DNA of 64,000 nucleotides from Actinomycetes bacterium (GTDB lineage: Bacteria; Actinomycetota; Acidimicrobiia; Acidimicrobiales; RAAP-2). The notes below the pieces were generated by a model. That model ran no database searches and was not told where the DNA came from. It saw only the letters and a list, made by a program, of their open reading frames with translations. The translations under genes and the position numbers were made by a program. Numbering within the stretch: position 1 is the first letter of the stretch; each line of letters opens with the position of its first letter. The DNA is taken from positions 62,001 through 126,000 of the forward strand of contig JAJYBR010000001.1 of assembly GCA_021778895.1 (NCBI GenBank). Reading direction: 5' to 3'. Of this stretch, positions 10,141 through 17,976 are shown piece by piece.

Positions 10141-10184
10141 CGCGCCGCCCCGGCCCGCGGAGCGGGCGCACGCCATTGCGTCAT
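10137..10184 (-). CDS. 15-residue leader peptide overlapping nnr
   Basis: ATG 10184 is preceded at four bases by GGGAGG, the only good Shine-Dalgarno in this region. The frame (MTQWRAPAPRAGAAR) ends in a TGA that shares ATGA with the nnr ATG. This arrangement predicts translational coupling. It may instead be a chance frame if nnr starts at ATG 10176, 12 bases from the same ribosome site. Confidence 0.35.
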   Translation of the reverse strand: MTQWRAPAPRAGAAR

Positions 10185-10265
10185 GGGACCTCCCGGCGAC
10201 CACTGTAGGCGGGTCGCTGGTCGCGAGGGTAGGGTCGCCACGGGGGTCGCGAGCAGGAGGTGGGC

Positions 10266-11024
10266 ATGGCGCAGGGAAGCGAGGTCCTCGGGGGCGCGCC
10301 CGGGACCCTGACGTGGCTCGGACACGCGAGCGTGCTGCTGGTCACACGCAGCGGACGCCGCGTGATGTTCGACCCGTGGCTGGACAATCCGCGCAGTCCG
10401 GTGGGGATCGACCAGGTCGGTCCGCTCGACGTCATCGCGGTGACGCACGGCCACGGCGACCACATCGGCTCGGTCGTGCCGCTGGCCCGCGCCAGCGGGG
10501 CGACGATCGTGTGCGTGCACGAGATGACCGAGTACTTCGCCACCCACGGCCTCGAGCAGATGATCGGCATGAACAAGGGCGGGACGGTCGACCTGGGAGG
10601 CGTGCGCCTCACCATGGTGAGTGCCGACCACTCCTGCGGGATCTCGGCGGCCGAGGGCCAGCCCAGCGTCTACGGCGGGAGCGCGGCGGGCTTCATCGTG
10701 CACGACGAGGGTGACGGGGGCGCGCTGTACATCTCGGGGGACACCAACGTGTTCTCCGACATGGCCATCATCCGCGACCTCTACGCGCCCGAGATCGCCG
10801 TCGTGCCCATCGACGGCCACTACAACATGGGTCCGCGCGAGGCCGCCTACGCGGTCTCGCTGCTCGGGGTGCGCCGCGTGGCGCCGTACCACTACGGCAC
10901 GTTCCCGGCGCTCGCCGGGACGCCGGCCCAGGTCGCCGACGAGCTGCGCGCGCGCGGGTCCTCGGCGCGCGTGGTGCCGATGGAGCCGGGCGACACGATC
11001 TCGCTGACCGAGACGGCCCGCTAG
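10266..11024 (+). CDS. Metal-dependent hydrolase, MBL fold (UPF0173/YtkL family)
   Basis: A 252-residue metallo-beta-lactamase-fold protein with the metal ligands THGHGDH (about 60-66), further metal-site residues in SADHS (about 121), and the downstream GDTNV and HYGTFP motifs typical of UPF0173. The substrate of this family is not established. ATG 10266 has AGGAGG five bases upstream; a TAGGGT -10 lies near 10230. The stop codon is shared (CTAG) with the convergent cytochrome-like gene. Confidence 0.9.
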   Translation: MAQGSEVLGGAPGTLTWLGHASVLLVTRSGRRVMFDPWLDNPRSPVGIDQVGPLDVIAVTHGHGDHIGSVVPLARASGATIVCVHEMTEYFATHGLEQMIGMNKGGTVDLGGVRLTMVSADHSCGISAAEGQPSVYGGSAAGFIVHDEGDGGALYISGDTNVFSDMAIIRDLYAPEIAVVPIDGHYNMGPREAAYAVSLLGVRRVAPYHYGTFPALAGTPAQVADELRARGSSARVVPMEPGDTISLTETAR

Positions 11025-11674
11025 ACCAGGCGCCAGCCCGTGGCGTAGGGGATCAGCGTCAGCCCGAGCACCAGTCCGGCGGCCAGGCTGGCGCCGAGCA
11101 CCCACTGGCGCGCCGTCGCGCCGTCGACGTGACGGCGGGTGCGCGCCAGCCAGTCGCGCGGGGCGACCCGCGCGGTCTCGACCACGTGCCCGAGCACGTG
11201 GATCACCATGACGCCGAACCAGGCGACGAAGATCGCGCGGTGCAGCGTGAACAGGGCCGGGCGCCACGACACCGGGGCGCCCACGACCAGGCCGACGCCC
11301 GAGACGAAGAGCAGCACCGTCAAGATCACCACGACCGGACCGAGAATGCGCAGGAGGGGGCGGGGAGGGCCCTTGCGCCGGTAGGCGCCGTGGCCCGTGT
11401 AGTAGCGCAGCATCCGCCAGGTGGTCGACCCGATCTTGACGGCGATGGGGGGGATCAGGATCGCCCCGATGAAGACGTGCGCGGTGAGGAGTCGCTGGAC
11501 GCTCAAGATGGTCACGCCCTCGGCGGCCAGCAGCACGAAGATGACCGCCGCCAGGGAACCCGTGAGGCGGGTGTTGCCCTCGACGCCGCCGACGCGTCGG
11601 CGCACGCGAGGTCGCGCGTGCTGCGGTCCGCGTCGGGCGCTCGGGGCGATGGGAGTGGGGGACAGCGGCGCCAC
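11021..11674 (-). CDS. Cytochrome b561-like integral membrane protein
   Basis: A 217-residue protein with five or six hydrophobic segments. Histidines placed within the membrane segments (TAHVFIGA, FTLHRAIF, VIHVLGHVVE) could ligate b-type heme, as in cytochrome b561/DUF4405-type proteins. This is inferred from the pattern; no precise family is recognised. The start is uncertain: GTG 11674 is the last good start before the first hydrophobic segment, and the open frame continues upstream into the divergent gene. TAGCCT lies ten bases before that GTG. Confidence 0.65.
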   Translation of the reverse strand: MAPLSPTPIAPSARRGPQHARPRVRRRVGGVEGNTRLTGSLAAVIFVLLAAEGVTILSVQRLLTAHVFIGAILIPPIAVKIGSTTWRMLRYYTGHGAYRRKGPPRPLLRILGPVVVILTVLLFVSGVGLVVGAPVSWRPALFTLHRAIFVAWFGVMVIHVLGHVVETARVAPRDWLARTRRHVDGATARQWVLGASLAAGLVLGLTLIPYATGWRLV

Positions 11675-11771
11675 GACGCGAAAAAGGCTAGCGGGACCCT
11701 TCCGGCGAACTCGAGGCAGAGCGTAATGATTGGCTAAGGATCCCCCTTCCCCCCGGGCCGGGGCGCGTGGG

Positions 11772-11777
11772 TAAGGT
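11772..11777 (+). promoter_or_regulatory. Leaderless promoter -10 of the iminopeptidase gene
   Basis: TAAGGT, then six bases, then ATG 11784. There is no ribosome site. Confidence 0.6.
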
Positions 11778-11783
11778 CGGCCC

Positions 11784-12674
11784 ATGATCTTGGAGCCCGA
11801 CCGCGTCGGGACCGTGCCCTTCGGTCCTTTCGAGACCTGGTACCGCATCACCGGCGCCCTCGACAGCGGGCTCGCGCCGCTGATCGTCCTCCACGGCGGC
11901 CCGGGGTCCGCCCACGACTACCTCTTGTCCCTGAGCGCTCTGGCCCTCGGCGGGCGACCGGTGCTCCACTACGACCAGCTGGGCTGTGGCCACTCGACGC
12001 ACCTGCCCGATCGCGGCGCCGAGTTCTGGACCGTGGACCTGTTCCTCGACGAGCTCGACAACCTCCTCGAGCGCATCGGCATCGCCGACTACCACCTCCT
12101 GGGCCAGTCGTGGGGAGGCATGCTGGCCGGCGAGCACGCCGTGCGCCGGCCGCAGGGTCTGCGCTCCCTCGTCATCTCGAACAGCCCGGTGTCGATGGAG
12201 CTGTGGACCGCCGGCACCGACGAGCTGGTGCGCCAGATGCCCGAGGCCGAGCGCCGCGCCTTAGAGCACGCCGCCGCGGCCGACGGCGCCGCGGCCGCGG
12301 CCGCGGCCACCACGGCCTTCTACGACCGCCACGTGTGCCGGGTCGTGCCCAACCCGCCCGAGGTCCGCGCCACCGTCGCCCAGCAAGAGGCCGATCCCAC
12401 CGTGTACGAGGTGATGAATGGGCCCAACGAGTTCACCTGCGTGGGCACCCTGCGCACCTGGACGATCGTCGAGCGGCTGAGCCGGATCGCCGTCCCCACC
12501 CTGGTGATCTCGGGTCACCACGACGAGGCCACGCCCGGCGCCGTGCGCCCCTGGGCCGAGCGCGTCCCCGACGCGCGCTGGGAGGTCTTCGCCGACTCGA
12601 GCCACATGCCCTTCATCGAGGAGCCCGAGCGCTACCGTGCCGTCGTGGGCGAGTTCCTGGCCGCCCATGACTGA
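11784..12674 (+). CDS. Alpha/beta hydrolase, proline iminopeptidase-like
   Basis: 296 residues of the S33 family. It shows the oxyanion HGGPG (about 38), the nucleophile elbow GQSWGG with Ser near 110, an acid near SGHHDEA (about 247) and a catalytic His in SSHMPFIEE (about 276). Proline iminopeptidases remove N-terminal Pro; close relatives include tricorn-interacting factor F1-like and amide hydrolases, so the substrate is tentative. It is probably leaderless from ATG 11784. It overlaps the PfkB kinase start by eight bases, so the two are cotranscribed. Confidence 0.88.
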   Translation: MILEPDRVGTVPFGPFETWYRITGALDSGLAPLIVLHGGPGSAHDYLLSLSALALGGRPVLHYDQLGCGHSTHLPDRGAEFWTVDLFLDELDNLLERIGIADYHLLGQSWGGMLAGEHAVRRPQGLRSLVISNSPVSMELWTAGTDELVRQMPEAERRALEHAAAADGAAAAAAATTAFYDRHVCRVVPNPPEVRATVAQQEADPTVYEVMNGPNEFTCVGTLRTWTIVERLSRIAVPTLVISGHHDEATPGAVRPWAERVPDARWEVFADSSHMPFIEEPERYRAVVGEFLAAHD

Positions 12675-13620
12675 GCACGCCCGCCTCACCGTCCTCGACA
12701 GCGTGCTCATCGACCTGACGCTGCGCGTCGGCGCGCTGCCGGAGCGCGGCGGGGACGTCGTGAGCGCGCCGGCCCACCTGGCCACCGGCGGCGGCTTCAA
12801 CGTGCTGGTGGCGGCGCGCCGCCAGGGACTGGCCAGCCGCTACGGCGGCCACCTGGGCACGGGTCCCTTCGCCGAGCGCGCGCGGGCCGACCTCGAGGCC
12901 CTCGAGGTCGAGGTGGCGCCGAGCACTCCGGGCGGCCGGGACCTCGGCGTGTGCGTGGTGGTCGTCGAGCCCGACGGGGAGCGCACCTTCCTCACGGCGG
13001 CGGGCGCCGAGCTGGACCTGTCCCGGGCGGCCCTCGACGCGCTGGACTTCGGTGACGACGAGTACCTCTACCTGTCGGGCTACAACCTCGCCCACCCCGC
13101 GCTCGCCGCGACGATCGGACCCTGGCTCGCGACGGTGCCCGAGCACGTCTGTGTCGCACTCGATCCCGGTGCGCGCATCGGCGACGCCGACCCGGGGCTG
13201 GTGGACCGGGTCCTCGCCCGCGTCGACTGGCTGCTGGCCAGTGACGACGAGGTCTGCGCCCTGGCCGGGACGCCGTCGCTCGGTGACGCGGTCGCCACGT
13301 TGCGACCCCGCGTGCGCGCCGGCGTCGTCGTCCACGAGGGCGCGGCCGGTTGCCGCATCGCCGACGGCGGGCACCCGCGGCGCATCGCGGGCGTGGCGAC
13401 GCAGGTCGTGGACTCGAACGGGGCCGGCGACACGCACAACGGCGTCTTCCTGGCGTCCCTGGCGCACGGCGCGGACCCGGAAGCGGCCGCCTGGCGGGCC
13501 AACGTCGCCGCGGCGTGGTCGATCGCCCACCTGGGAGGGGCGAGCGCGCCCAGTGCCGCCCAGCTCGCCGAGCGCCTGGGCGAGATCGGGACGTCACCGC
13601 GTCGCGAGCCCGAGGCCTAG
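12667..13620 (+). CDS. PfkB-family carbohydrate kinase
   Basis: A 317-residue ribokinase-fold kinase. The N-terminal substrate region has the GGGFNVLVAARRQG motif, and the C-terminal signature DSNGAGDTHNGVF (about 258) holds the catalytic Asp of the anion hole. The sugar or nucleoside substrate is not evident. ATG 12667 lies within the 3' end of the hydrolase gene. It shares a CTAG stop overlap with trmO. Confidence 0.85.
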   Translation: MTEHARLTVLDSVLIDLTLRVGALPERGGDVVSAPAHLATGGGFNVLVAARRQGLASRYGGHLGTGPFAERARADLEALEVEVAPSTPGGRDLGVCVVVVEPDGERTFLTAAGAELDLSRAALDALDFGDDEYLYLSGYNLAHPALAATIGPWLATVPEHVCVALDPGARIGDADPGLVDRVLARVDWLLASDDEVCALAGTPSLGDAVATLRPRVRAGVVVHEGAAGCRIADGGHPRRIAGVATQVVDSNGAGDTHNGVFLASLAHGADPEAAAWRANVAAAWSIAHLGGASAPSAAQLAERLGEIGTSPRREPEA

Positions 13621-14069
13621 AGGCCGCCCAGCTCGTCGCTCCAGCGCGGCGCGCGCACGGGCGCGTCGGGCCGGCTCCAGCGGAACACCGGCTTGATGTC
13701 GAGCACCGGCGTCCCGTCGATCCCGTCGAGGCCCCGCACGGTGAACGAGCGCGCCTGGCACTCCTCGATGCGCACCGTGGACAGCAGCAGCCGGTTGGGA
13801 CGGTCCTTGTTGCGCTGGGCGAAGACGCCCCGGTCGGGCCAGGTGGTGTTCCCCTGGGGGTGGCGGTGCCAGGGACCCGGGGGCACGTCGTCGGCCCAGT
13901 CGGCGAGGAAGATGATCTCGGCGTGCGAGAAGTCCGCGAGGCCCTCCAGGGCCTCGTCGGGCACGTCGCGGGACAGCTCCACGGTGCTCACGACGTCCGA
14001 CCAGTCGTCGTCGATCGCCTCGGAGTGATCGTTGCGAATAAAGGCGATGGCCCGCACGGTGAACTCCAC
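13617..14069 (-). CDS. trmO: tRNA N6-threonylcarbamoyladenosine methyltransferase TrmO/TsaA family
   Basis: A 150-residue UPF0066-family protein. Members use SAM to methylate t6A37 in tRNA-Thr. The conserved core HPQGN, GVFAQRNKDRPNRL and VLDIKPVF is present. It is single-domain, lacking the C-terminal extension of the E. coli enzyme. GTG 14069 is preceded by TAGCAT at six bases with no Shine-Dalgarno, so it should be leaderless. Confidence 0.85.
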   Translation of the reverse strand: MEFTVRAIAFIRNDHSEAIDDDWSDVVSTVELSRDVPDEALEGLADFSHAEIIFLADWADDVPPGPWHRHPQGNTTWPDRGVFAQRNKDRPNRLLLSTVRIEECQARSFTVRGLDGIDGTPVLDIKPVFRWSRPDAPVRAPRWSDELGGL

Positions 14070-14075
14070 GGCGTC

Positions 14076-14081
14076 ATGCTA
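14076..14081 (-). promoter_or_regulatory. Leaderless promoter -10 of trmO
   Basis: TAGCAT on the minus strand, six bases (GACGCC) before GTG 14069. Confidence 0.6.
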
Positions 14082-14131
14082 CCCACGGCCTCGGGCGCAC
14101 CCGGGACGGGCCGCTATCGTGGTCTGCGCAC

Positions 14132-14740
14132 ATGGCCGAGCTGACCTTCACCTACGGCACCATGGCGGCCGGCAAGTCGACCCTGGCGCTCCAGCTGTGC
14201 TGGCAGCTGCGCGAGAGCCGCAACGACGTCGTGCTGTGGACCTTCGGCGACCGCACCAGCGGTCTGGTGACCAGCCGCATCGGCATCGAGGCCCAGGCCG
14301 AGGCCATCGAGCCCGGCGCCGACCTGGCGCCCTACCGGGACTCGCTGCGCGACCGCCAGGTCCGCGTCGTCGTGATCGACGAGGTCCAGTTCGCTTCCGT
14401 CGAGCAGGTCGACGCGCTGGCCCACCTGGTCGACGAGGACGGGATCGACGTGCACGCCTTCGGCCTGTCGGCCGACTTCCGCCTGGCCTTGTTCCCGGGC
14501 TCGGCGCGCCTCTTCGCGATCGCCGACTGGGCCCACGAGCTGCCCCTGACCTCGACGTGCTGGTGCGGCCGGCGGGGACGCTGCAACGCCCGCGTCGTCA
14601 ACGGCGTCGTCGTGCGCGAGGGGGACCAGCTGGTCTTCGGGGACGTGGCCCCCGGGGCCACGCACTACCAGGTCCTGTGCCGGACGCACTACTGGCGCGG
14701 GCAGCTCGGCCCGACCGGCCCCGGTGCCGCGAGGGACTAG
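14132..14740 (+). CDS. tdk: Thymidine kinase
   Basis: 202 residues, type II thymidine kinase of nucleoside salvage. It has the P-loop GTMAAGKST (residues 9-17), the DEVQF motif with catalytic Glu (about 88), and a zinc site formed by CWCGRRGRC (about 148) plus the C-terminal CRTHYW. Length is normal. ATG 14132 lies 11 bases after a TATCGT -10-like hexamer and lacks a ribosome site. Stops are shared with pfkA through CTAG. Confidence 0.95.
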   Translation: MAELTFTYGTMAAGKSTLALQLCWQLRESRNDVVLWTFGDRTSGLVTSRIGIEAQAEAIEPGADLAPYRDSLRDRQVRVVVIDEVQFASVEQVDALAHLVDEDGIDVHAFGLSADFRLALFPGSARLFAIADWAHELPLTSTCWCGRRGRCNARVVNGVVVREGDQLVFGDVAPGATHYQVLCRTHYWRGQLGPTGPGAARD

Positions 14741-15765
14741 AAGAACCTCGCGCACAGGTCGTAGAGCTCGCGCGGGACGCGGCGCTGGCCCTCGGCCACG
14801 TCGCTGAGCGGCGCCAGCTCGATGCGCCCCTCGCGCACCAGCGGGATCGTGCCCCAGCGCCCGGCGACGGCCGCCTCGTAGGCGGCGGCCCCGACCCGGG
14901 TCGCCCAGATGCGGTCGTAGGCGGTGGGACTGCCCCCGCGCTGGAGGTGCCCGAGCACCGTGGTGCGCACCTCGAAGCCGCCGTGGGCCTCGATGCGCGA
15001 GGCCACGAAGTGGCCCACGCCGCGCAGGGCCAGGCGGGTGCCGCGCACGCCCTCGACGGCCAGTTCTCCGGCCTCCTGGCCGCCCAGGCTGGCCAGGTTG
15101 ACGCCCTCGGCGACCGCGACGATCGAGAAGGCGTGGCCGCGCGCGCGGCGGCGCACCAGGTGGGCGAGGATGTCGTCCATCGTGAGGGGGAACTCGGGGA
15201 TCACGATGAGGTCGGCCCCGCCGGCCAGGCCGCCGAGCGCCGCCACCCAGCCCGTCGAGCGGCCCATGGTCTCGACCACCATGACGCGGTGGTGCGAGGC
15301 AGCCGTCGTGTACAGGCGGTCCAGGGACTCGGCCACGATCGAGATCGCCGTGTCGAAGCCGATGCAGTAGTCGGTGCCGAGCAGGTCGTTGTCGAGGGTC
15401 TTGGGCACGCCGACCACGGGAGCGCCGCGCTCGGCGAGCCAGTACGAGATCCGCTGGGTACCGTCGCCCCCGATGGCGACCACGGCGTCGAGATGCTCCC
15501 CGATCGCGGCCAGCACCCGGTCGCGCCCACCGGCGGGCCGGTCCAGGTCGTAGCGCGCCGTGCCCAGGATCGTCCCGCCGAGACCGATGATGCCCGCGAA
15601 GTCGACGTCGTGCAGCTCGCGCGGCAGGTAGGTGGCCAGTCCGGACCAGCCGTTGGCCACGCCGACCACAGTGTGGCCGTCGGCCAGGGCCATCCGGCCC
15701 ACGGCACGGATCGCCGCGTTCAGGCCCGGCGCGTCGCCTCCGGCGGTCAGGATCCCGATGCGCAT
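14737..15765 (-). CDS. pfkA: 6-phosphofructokinase
   Basis: 342 residues, the committing step of glycolysis. GGDAPGLNA (10-18) and the catalytic TLDNDL region are clear. Phosphoryl-donor residues are mixed: GGDG (Gly at E. coli position 104, as in ATP enzymes) but PKTLDND (Lys at position 124, as in PPi enzymes). That combination is known from actinobacterial ATP-dependent enzymes, so ATP is the likely donor. ATG 15765 has AAGGTGG upstream and a TACAGT -10 about 20 bases before. Confidence 0.92.
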   Translation of the reverse strand: MRIGILTAGGDAPGLNAAIRAVGRMALADGHTVVGVANGWSGLATYLPRELHDVDFAGIIGLGGTILGTARYDLDRPAGGRDRVLAAIGEHLDAVVAIGGDGTQRISYWLAERGAPVVGVPKTLDNDLLGTDYCIGFDTAISIVAESLDRLYTTAASHHRVMVVETMGRSTGWVAALGGLAGGADLIVIPEFPLTMDDILAHLVRRRARGHAFSIVAVAEGVNLASLGGQEAGELAVEGVRGTRLALRGVGHFVASRIEAHGGFEVRTTVLGHLQRGGSPTAYDRIWATRVGAAAYEAAVAGRWGTIPLVREGRIELAPLSDVAEGQRRVPRELYDLCARFF

Positions 15766-15837
15766 CGGCCACCTTTCGTCGTGCCCACTGTAGGCGTCGG
15801 GGCCCGGGCCCCCGGGGTCGTCACGAGGACGTCGCGG

Positions 15838-15870
15838 GTTCACCAGGCCGTCACGTGGGGTTCACCTGGC
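15838..15870 (+). promoter_or_regulatory. PHO box upstream of pstB
   Basis: Three contiguous 11-base direct-repeat units start at 15838, 15849 and 15860. The outer two begin GTTCACC and the middle one CGTCACG. This matches the 11-nt repeat units of the Streptomyces PhoP box. The last unit ends five bases before a TACGCT -10 (15876-15881), so PhoP would occupy the -35 region as an activator. Confidence 0.85.
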
Positions 15871-15903
15871 CCCCGTACGCTGCGCCCGGCGAGGAGGTTC
15901 GCA

Positions 15904-16740
15904 GTGGACGAGGTCACCCGGCATCACGACGCCGACGCGCACGTCGCGTCGGTGCTGCGCACGCTCGACCCGGACCGGGACCGGCCGGCCGACGTGCTGG
16001 CCGCCGAGCACCTGACCGTGGGCTTTGGCGGTCAGGGGGTGCTGCGCGACGTCACCGTGGCCCTGCCCCGCGGCACCGTCACCGCCATCATCGGGCCCAC
16101 CGGGTCGGGCAAGTCGACCTTCTTGCGCACGCTCAACCGCATGAACGACCGGGTGCGCGGGTTCGAGCGCCACGGCGACGTGCTGCTCGACGGCGAGAGC
16201 ATCTGGTCGCCCAGCCACGACCTCCTGGCGGTGCGCCGCCGGGTCGGGATGCTCTTCCAGCGGCCCAACCCGTTCCCCATGTCGATCCGCGACAACGTCG
16301 TTGCGGGCGTGCGGGCCCACGGGATCGCGCGCGGCAAGCAGCTCGACGTCGTCGCCGAGATCCGCCTGCGCGAGGTCGGGCTGTGGGACGCGGTCAAGGA
16401 CCGCCTGCACGGCTCGCCGTACCGGCTCTCGGGTGGCCAGCAGCAGCTGCTGTGCCTGGCGCGCGCCCTGGCCGTGGGCCCCGAGGTGCTCTTGCTCGAC
16501 GAGCCCACCTCGGCCCTCGACCCCATGTCGACCGAGGCCGTTGAGGCGCTGTTCAAGACGCTGACGCCCGCGCTGACGCTGCTCGTGGTGACCCACAACC
16601 TGGGCCAGGCGCGGCGGCTGTCGGACGCGACCATCCTGTTCTACGACGGCGAGCTGGCCGAGCACGGCGCCACGGCGCAGGTCTTCGAGCAGCCCCGCGA
16701 TCCGCGCACGGCGCGCTACGTGCAGGGTCTGGTCGGCTGA
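15904..16740 (+). CDS. pstB: Phosphate ABC transporter ATP-binding protein
   Basis: 278 residues. Walker A is GPTGSGKST (about 64), then the Q-loop FQRPNPFPMS, signature LSGGQQQLLCLARA, Walker B VLLLDEPTSALDP and H-loop VTHN. The Q-loop sequence QRPNPFPMS is diagnostic for PstB. An unusual 30-residue charged N-terminal extension precedes the ABC core. GTG 15904 has GAGGAGG seven to eight bases upstream. It sits first in the cluster with its own PHO box, whereas pstB is normally last. Confidence 0.95.
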   Translation: MDEVTRHHDADAHVASVLRTLDPDRDRPADVLAAEHLTVGFGGQGVLRDVTVALPRGTVTAIIGPTGSGKSTFLRTLNRMNDRVRGFERHGDVLLDGESIWSPSHDLLAVRRRVGMLFQRPNPFPMSIRDNVVAGVRAHGIARGKQLDVVAEIRLREVGLWDAVKDRLHGSPYRLSGGQQQLLCLARALAVGPEVLLLDEPTSALDPMSTEAVEALFKTLTPALTLLVVTHNLGQARRLSDATILFYDGELAEHGATAQVFEQPRDPRTARYVQGLVG

Positions 16741-16762
16741 CCTCACCGAGAAATCAACTCGG

Positions 16763-16795
16763 ACTCACCAGCCCGTCACGGGCGGTTCACCTCGC
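16763..16795 (+). promoter_or_regulatory. PHO box upstream of pstS
   Basis: Three contiguous 11-base units start at 16763, 16774 and 16785, with cores CTCACC, CGTCACG and GTTCACC. As at pstB, the last unit ends exactly five bases before a -10, here TACGGT (16801-16806). The identical geometry at both promoters strengthens the call. Confidence 0.85.
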
Positions 16796-16836
16796 TTCCC
16801 TACGGTGACCCCGTCAACGAGAGGGAGGAAACCCAC

Positions 16837-17976
16837 GTGAAGCAGTTCGGTCGTCCGCGCGGACGGACGGTAACGATCCTGGCCCTGGCGGGCTCGGTGG
16901 CCCTGGTGGGCCTGTCGAGCGCCGCGGGAGCCGGGACCCGTCCCGCGGCCAAGAAGAAGGTGTCGGCCCTCGCGGCCCTGAAGGTCGAGACGCCGCCCGC
17001 GGCCAACCTCAGCGAGACCGGCAGCACCCTGCTGTACCCGCTGTGGAACCTGTGGGCCCCCGACTACCAGGCGAAGTACAAGAAGGTCACGCTGTCCACT
17101 GCGGGCACCGGCTCGGGCACCGGCATCGCCGACGCGACGAGCGGCACCGTCAACATCGGCTCGTCGGACGCCTACCTGTCACCCTCGACGCTGGCGTCGG
17201 CCCCGTCGCTGCTCAACATCCCCCTGGCGATCTCCTACCAGGTCATCATGTACAACATCCCGGGCCTGACGGCGCACCTGAAGCTGAACGGCACGGTCCT
17301 CACGCGCATCTACCTGGGCAAGATCACCAACTGGTCCGACCCCCAGATCGCCGCGCTCAACCACGGGGTCAAGATCCCCTCGCTGCCCATCGTGGCCCTG
17401 CACCGTTCCGACGGCAGCGGTGACACGTTCCTGTTCTCCCAGTACCTGGCGCGCCAGGACGGTGCGGAGTGGGGCGTGGGCAACTACGGCACCACGGTGA
17501 ACTGGCCGGCCATCAAGAACCAGCTGGCCGAGCAGGGCAACGGCGGCATGGTCTCGGGCTGTGCGGCGACGCCGGGCTGCGTGGCCTACGTCGGCGTGTC
17601 GTTCCTGACCCAGGGTCTCGGCGACGGCCTGGGATATGCCCAGCTGCGCAACGGCAACGGCCAGTACGAGATGCCGACGTCGAAGGCCGTGGCCCTCGAG
17701 GCGGCGGGCTACACGAAGATCACGCCGGCCAACGGCACGATCTCGATGATCAACGGGCGCGTCAAGGGCGGGTACCCGATCATCAACTACGAGTACGCCA
17801 TCGTGAACGCCAAGCAGTCCTCGACCTCGACGGCCACGGCGGTGCGCTCGGTGCTCGAGTGGGCCATCAACCCCCGCTTCGGCAACAGCCACAAGTACTT
17901 GAGCCAGGTTCGCTTCCAGGCCCTGCCGCTCAAGGTCGTGCTGCAGTCGTACAAGCAGATCCAGAAGATCAAGTGA
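16837..17976 (+). CDS. pstS: Phosphate ABC transporter substrate-binding protein
   Basis: 379 residues. Sec-type signal peptide at about 1-32 with no lipobox cysteine, so it is not an obvious lipoprotein. The phosphate-contacting motifs of PstS are present: ETGSTLLYP, AGTGSGTGIADATSG and HRSDGSGDTFLF. GTG 16837 follows GGGAGG at about eight bases. Expression is expected under phosphate limitation from the PHO box at 16763-16795. It overlaps pstC by GTGA. Confidence 0.95.
   Translation: MKQFGRPRGRTVTILALAGSVALVGLSSAAGAGTRPAAKKKVSALAALKVETPPAANLSETGSTLLYPLWNLWAPDYQAKYKKVTLSTAGTGSGTGIADATSGTVNIGSSDAYLSPSTLASAPSLLNIPLAISYQVIMYNIPGLTAHLKLNGTVLTRIYLGKITNWSDPQIAALNHGVKIPSLPIVALHRSDGSGDTFLFSQYLARQDGAEWGVGNYGTTVNWPAIKNQLAEQGNGGMVSGCAATPGCVAYVGVSFLTQGLGDGLGYAQLRNGNGQYEMPTSKAVALEAAGYTKITPANGTISMINGRVKGGYPIINYEYAIVNAKQSSTSTATAVRSVLEWAINPRFGNSHKYLSQVRFQALPLKVVLQSYKQIQKIK

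Noticed and set aside
4145-10171. Very long open frames antisense or out of frame to recognised genes (for example 698 codons at 4145-6241 and 1037 codons at 7058-10171)
   Set aside because: They translate to Arg/Gly/Pro/Ala-rich sequence with no domain. At this GC content the alternative frames rarely meet stops, and the real genes in the other frame have clear motifs.
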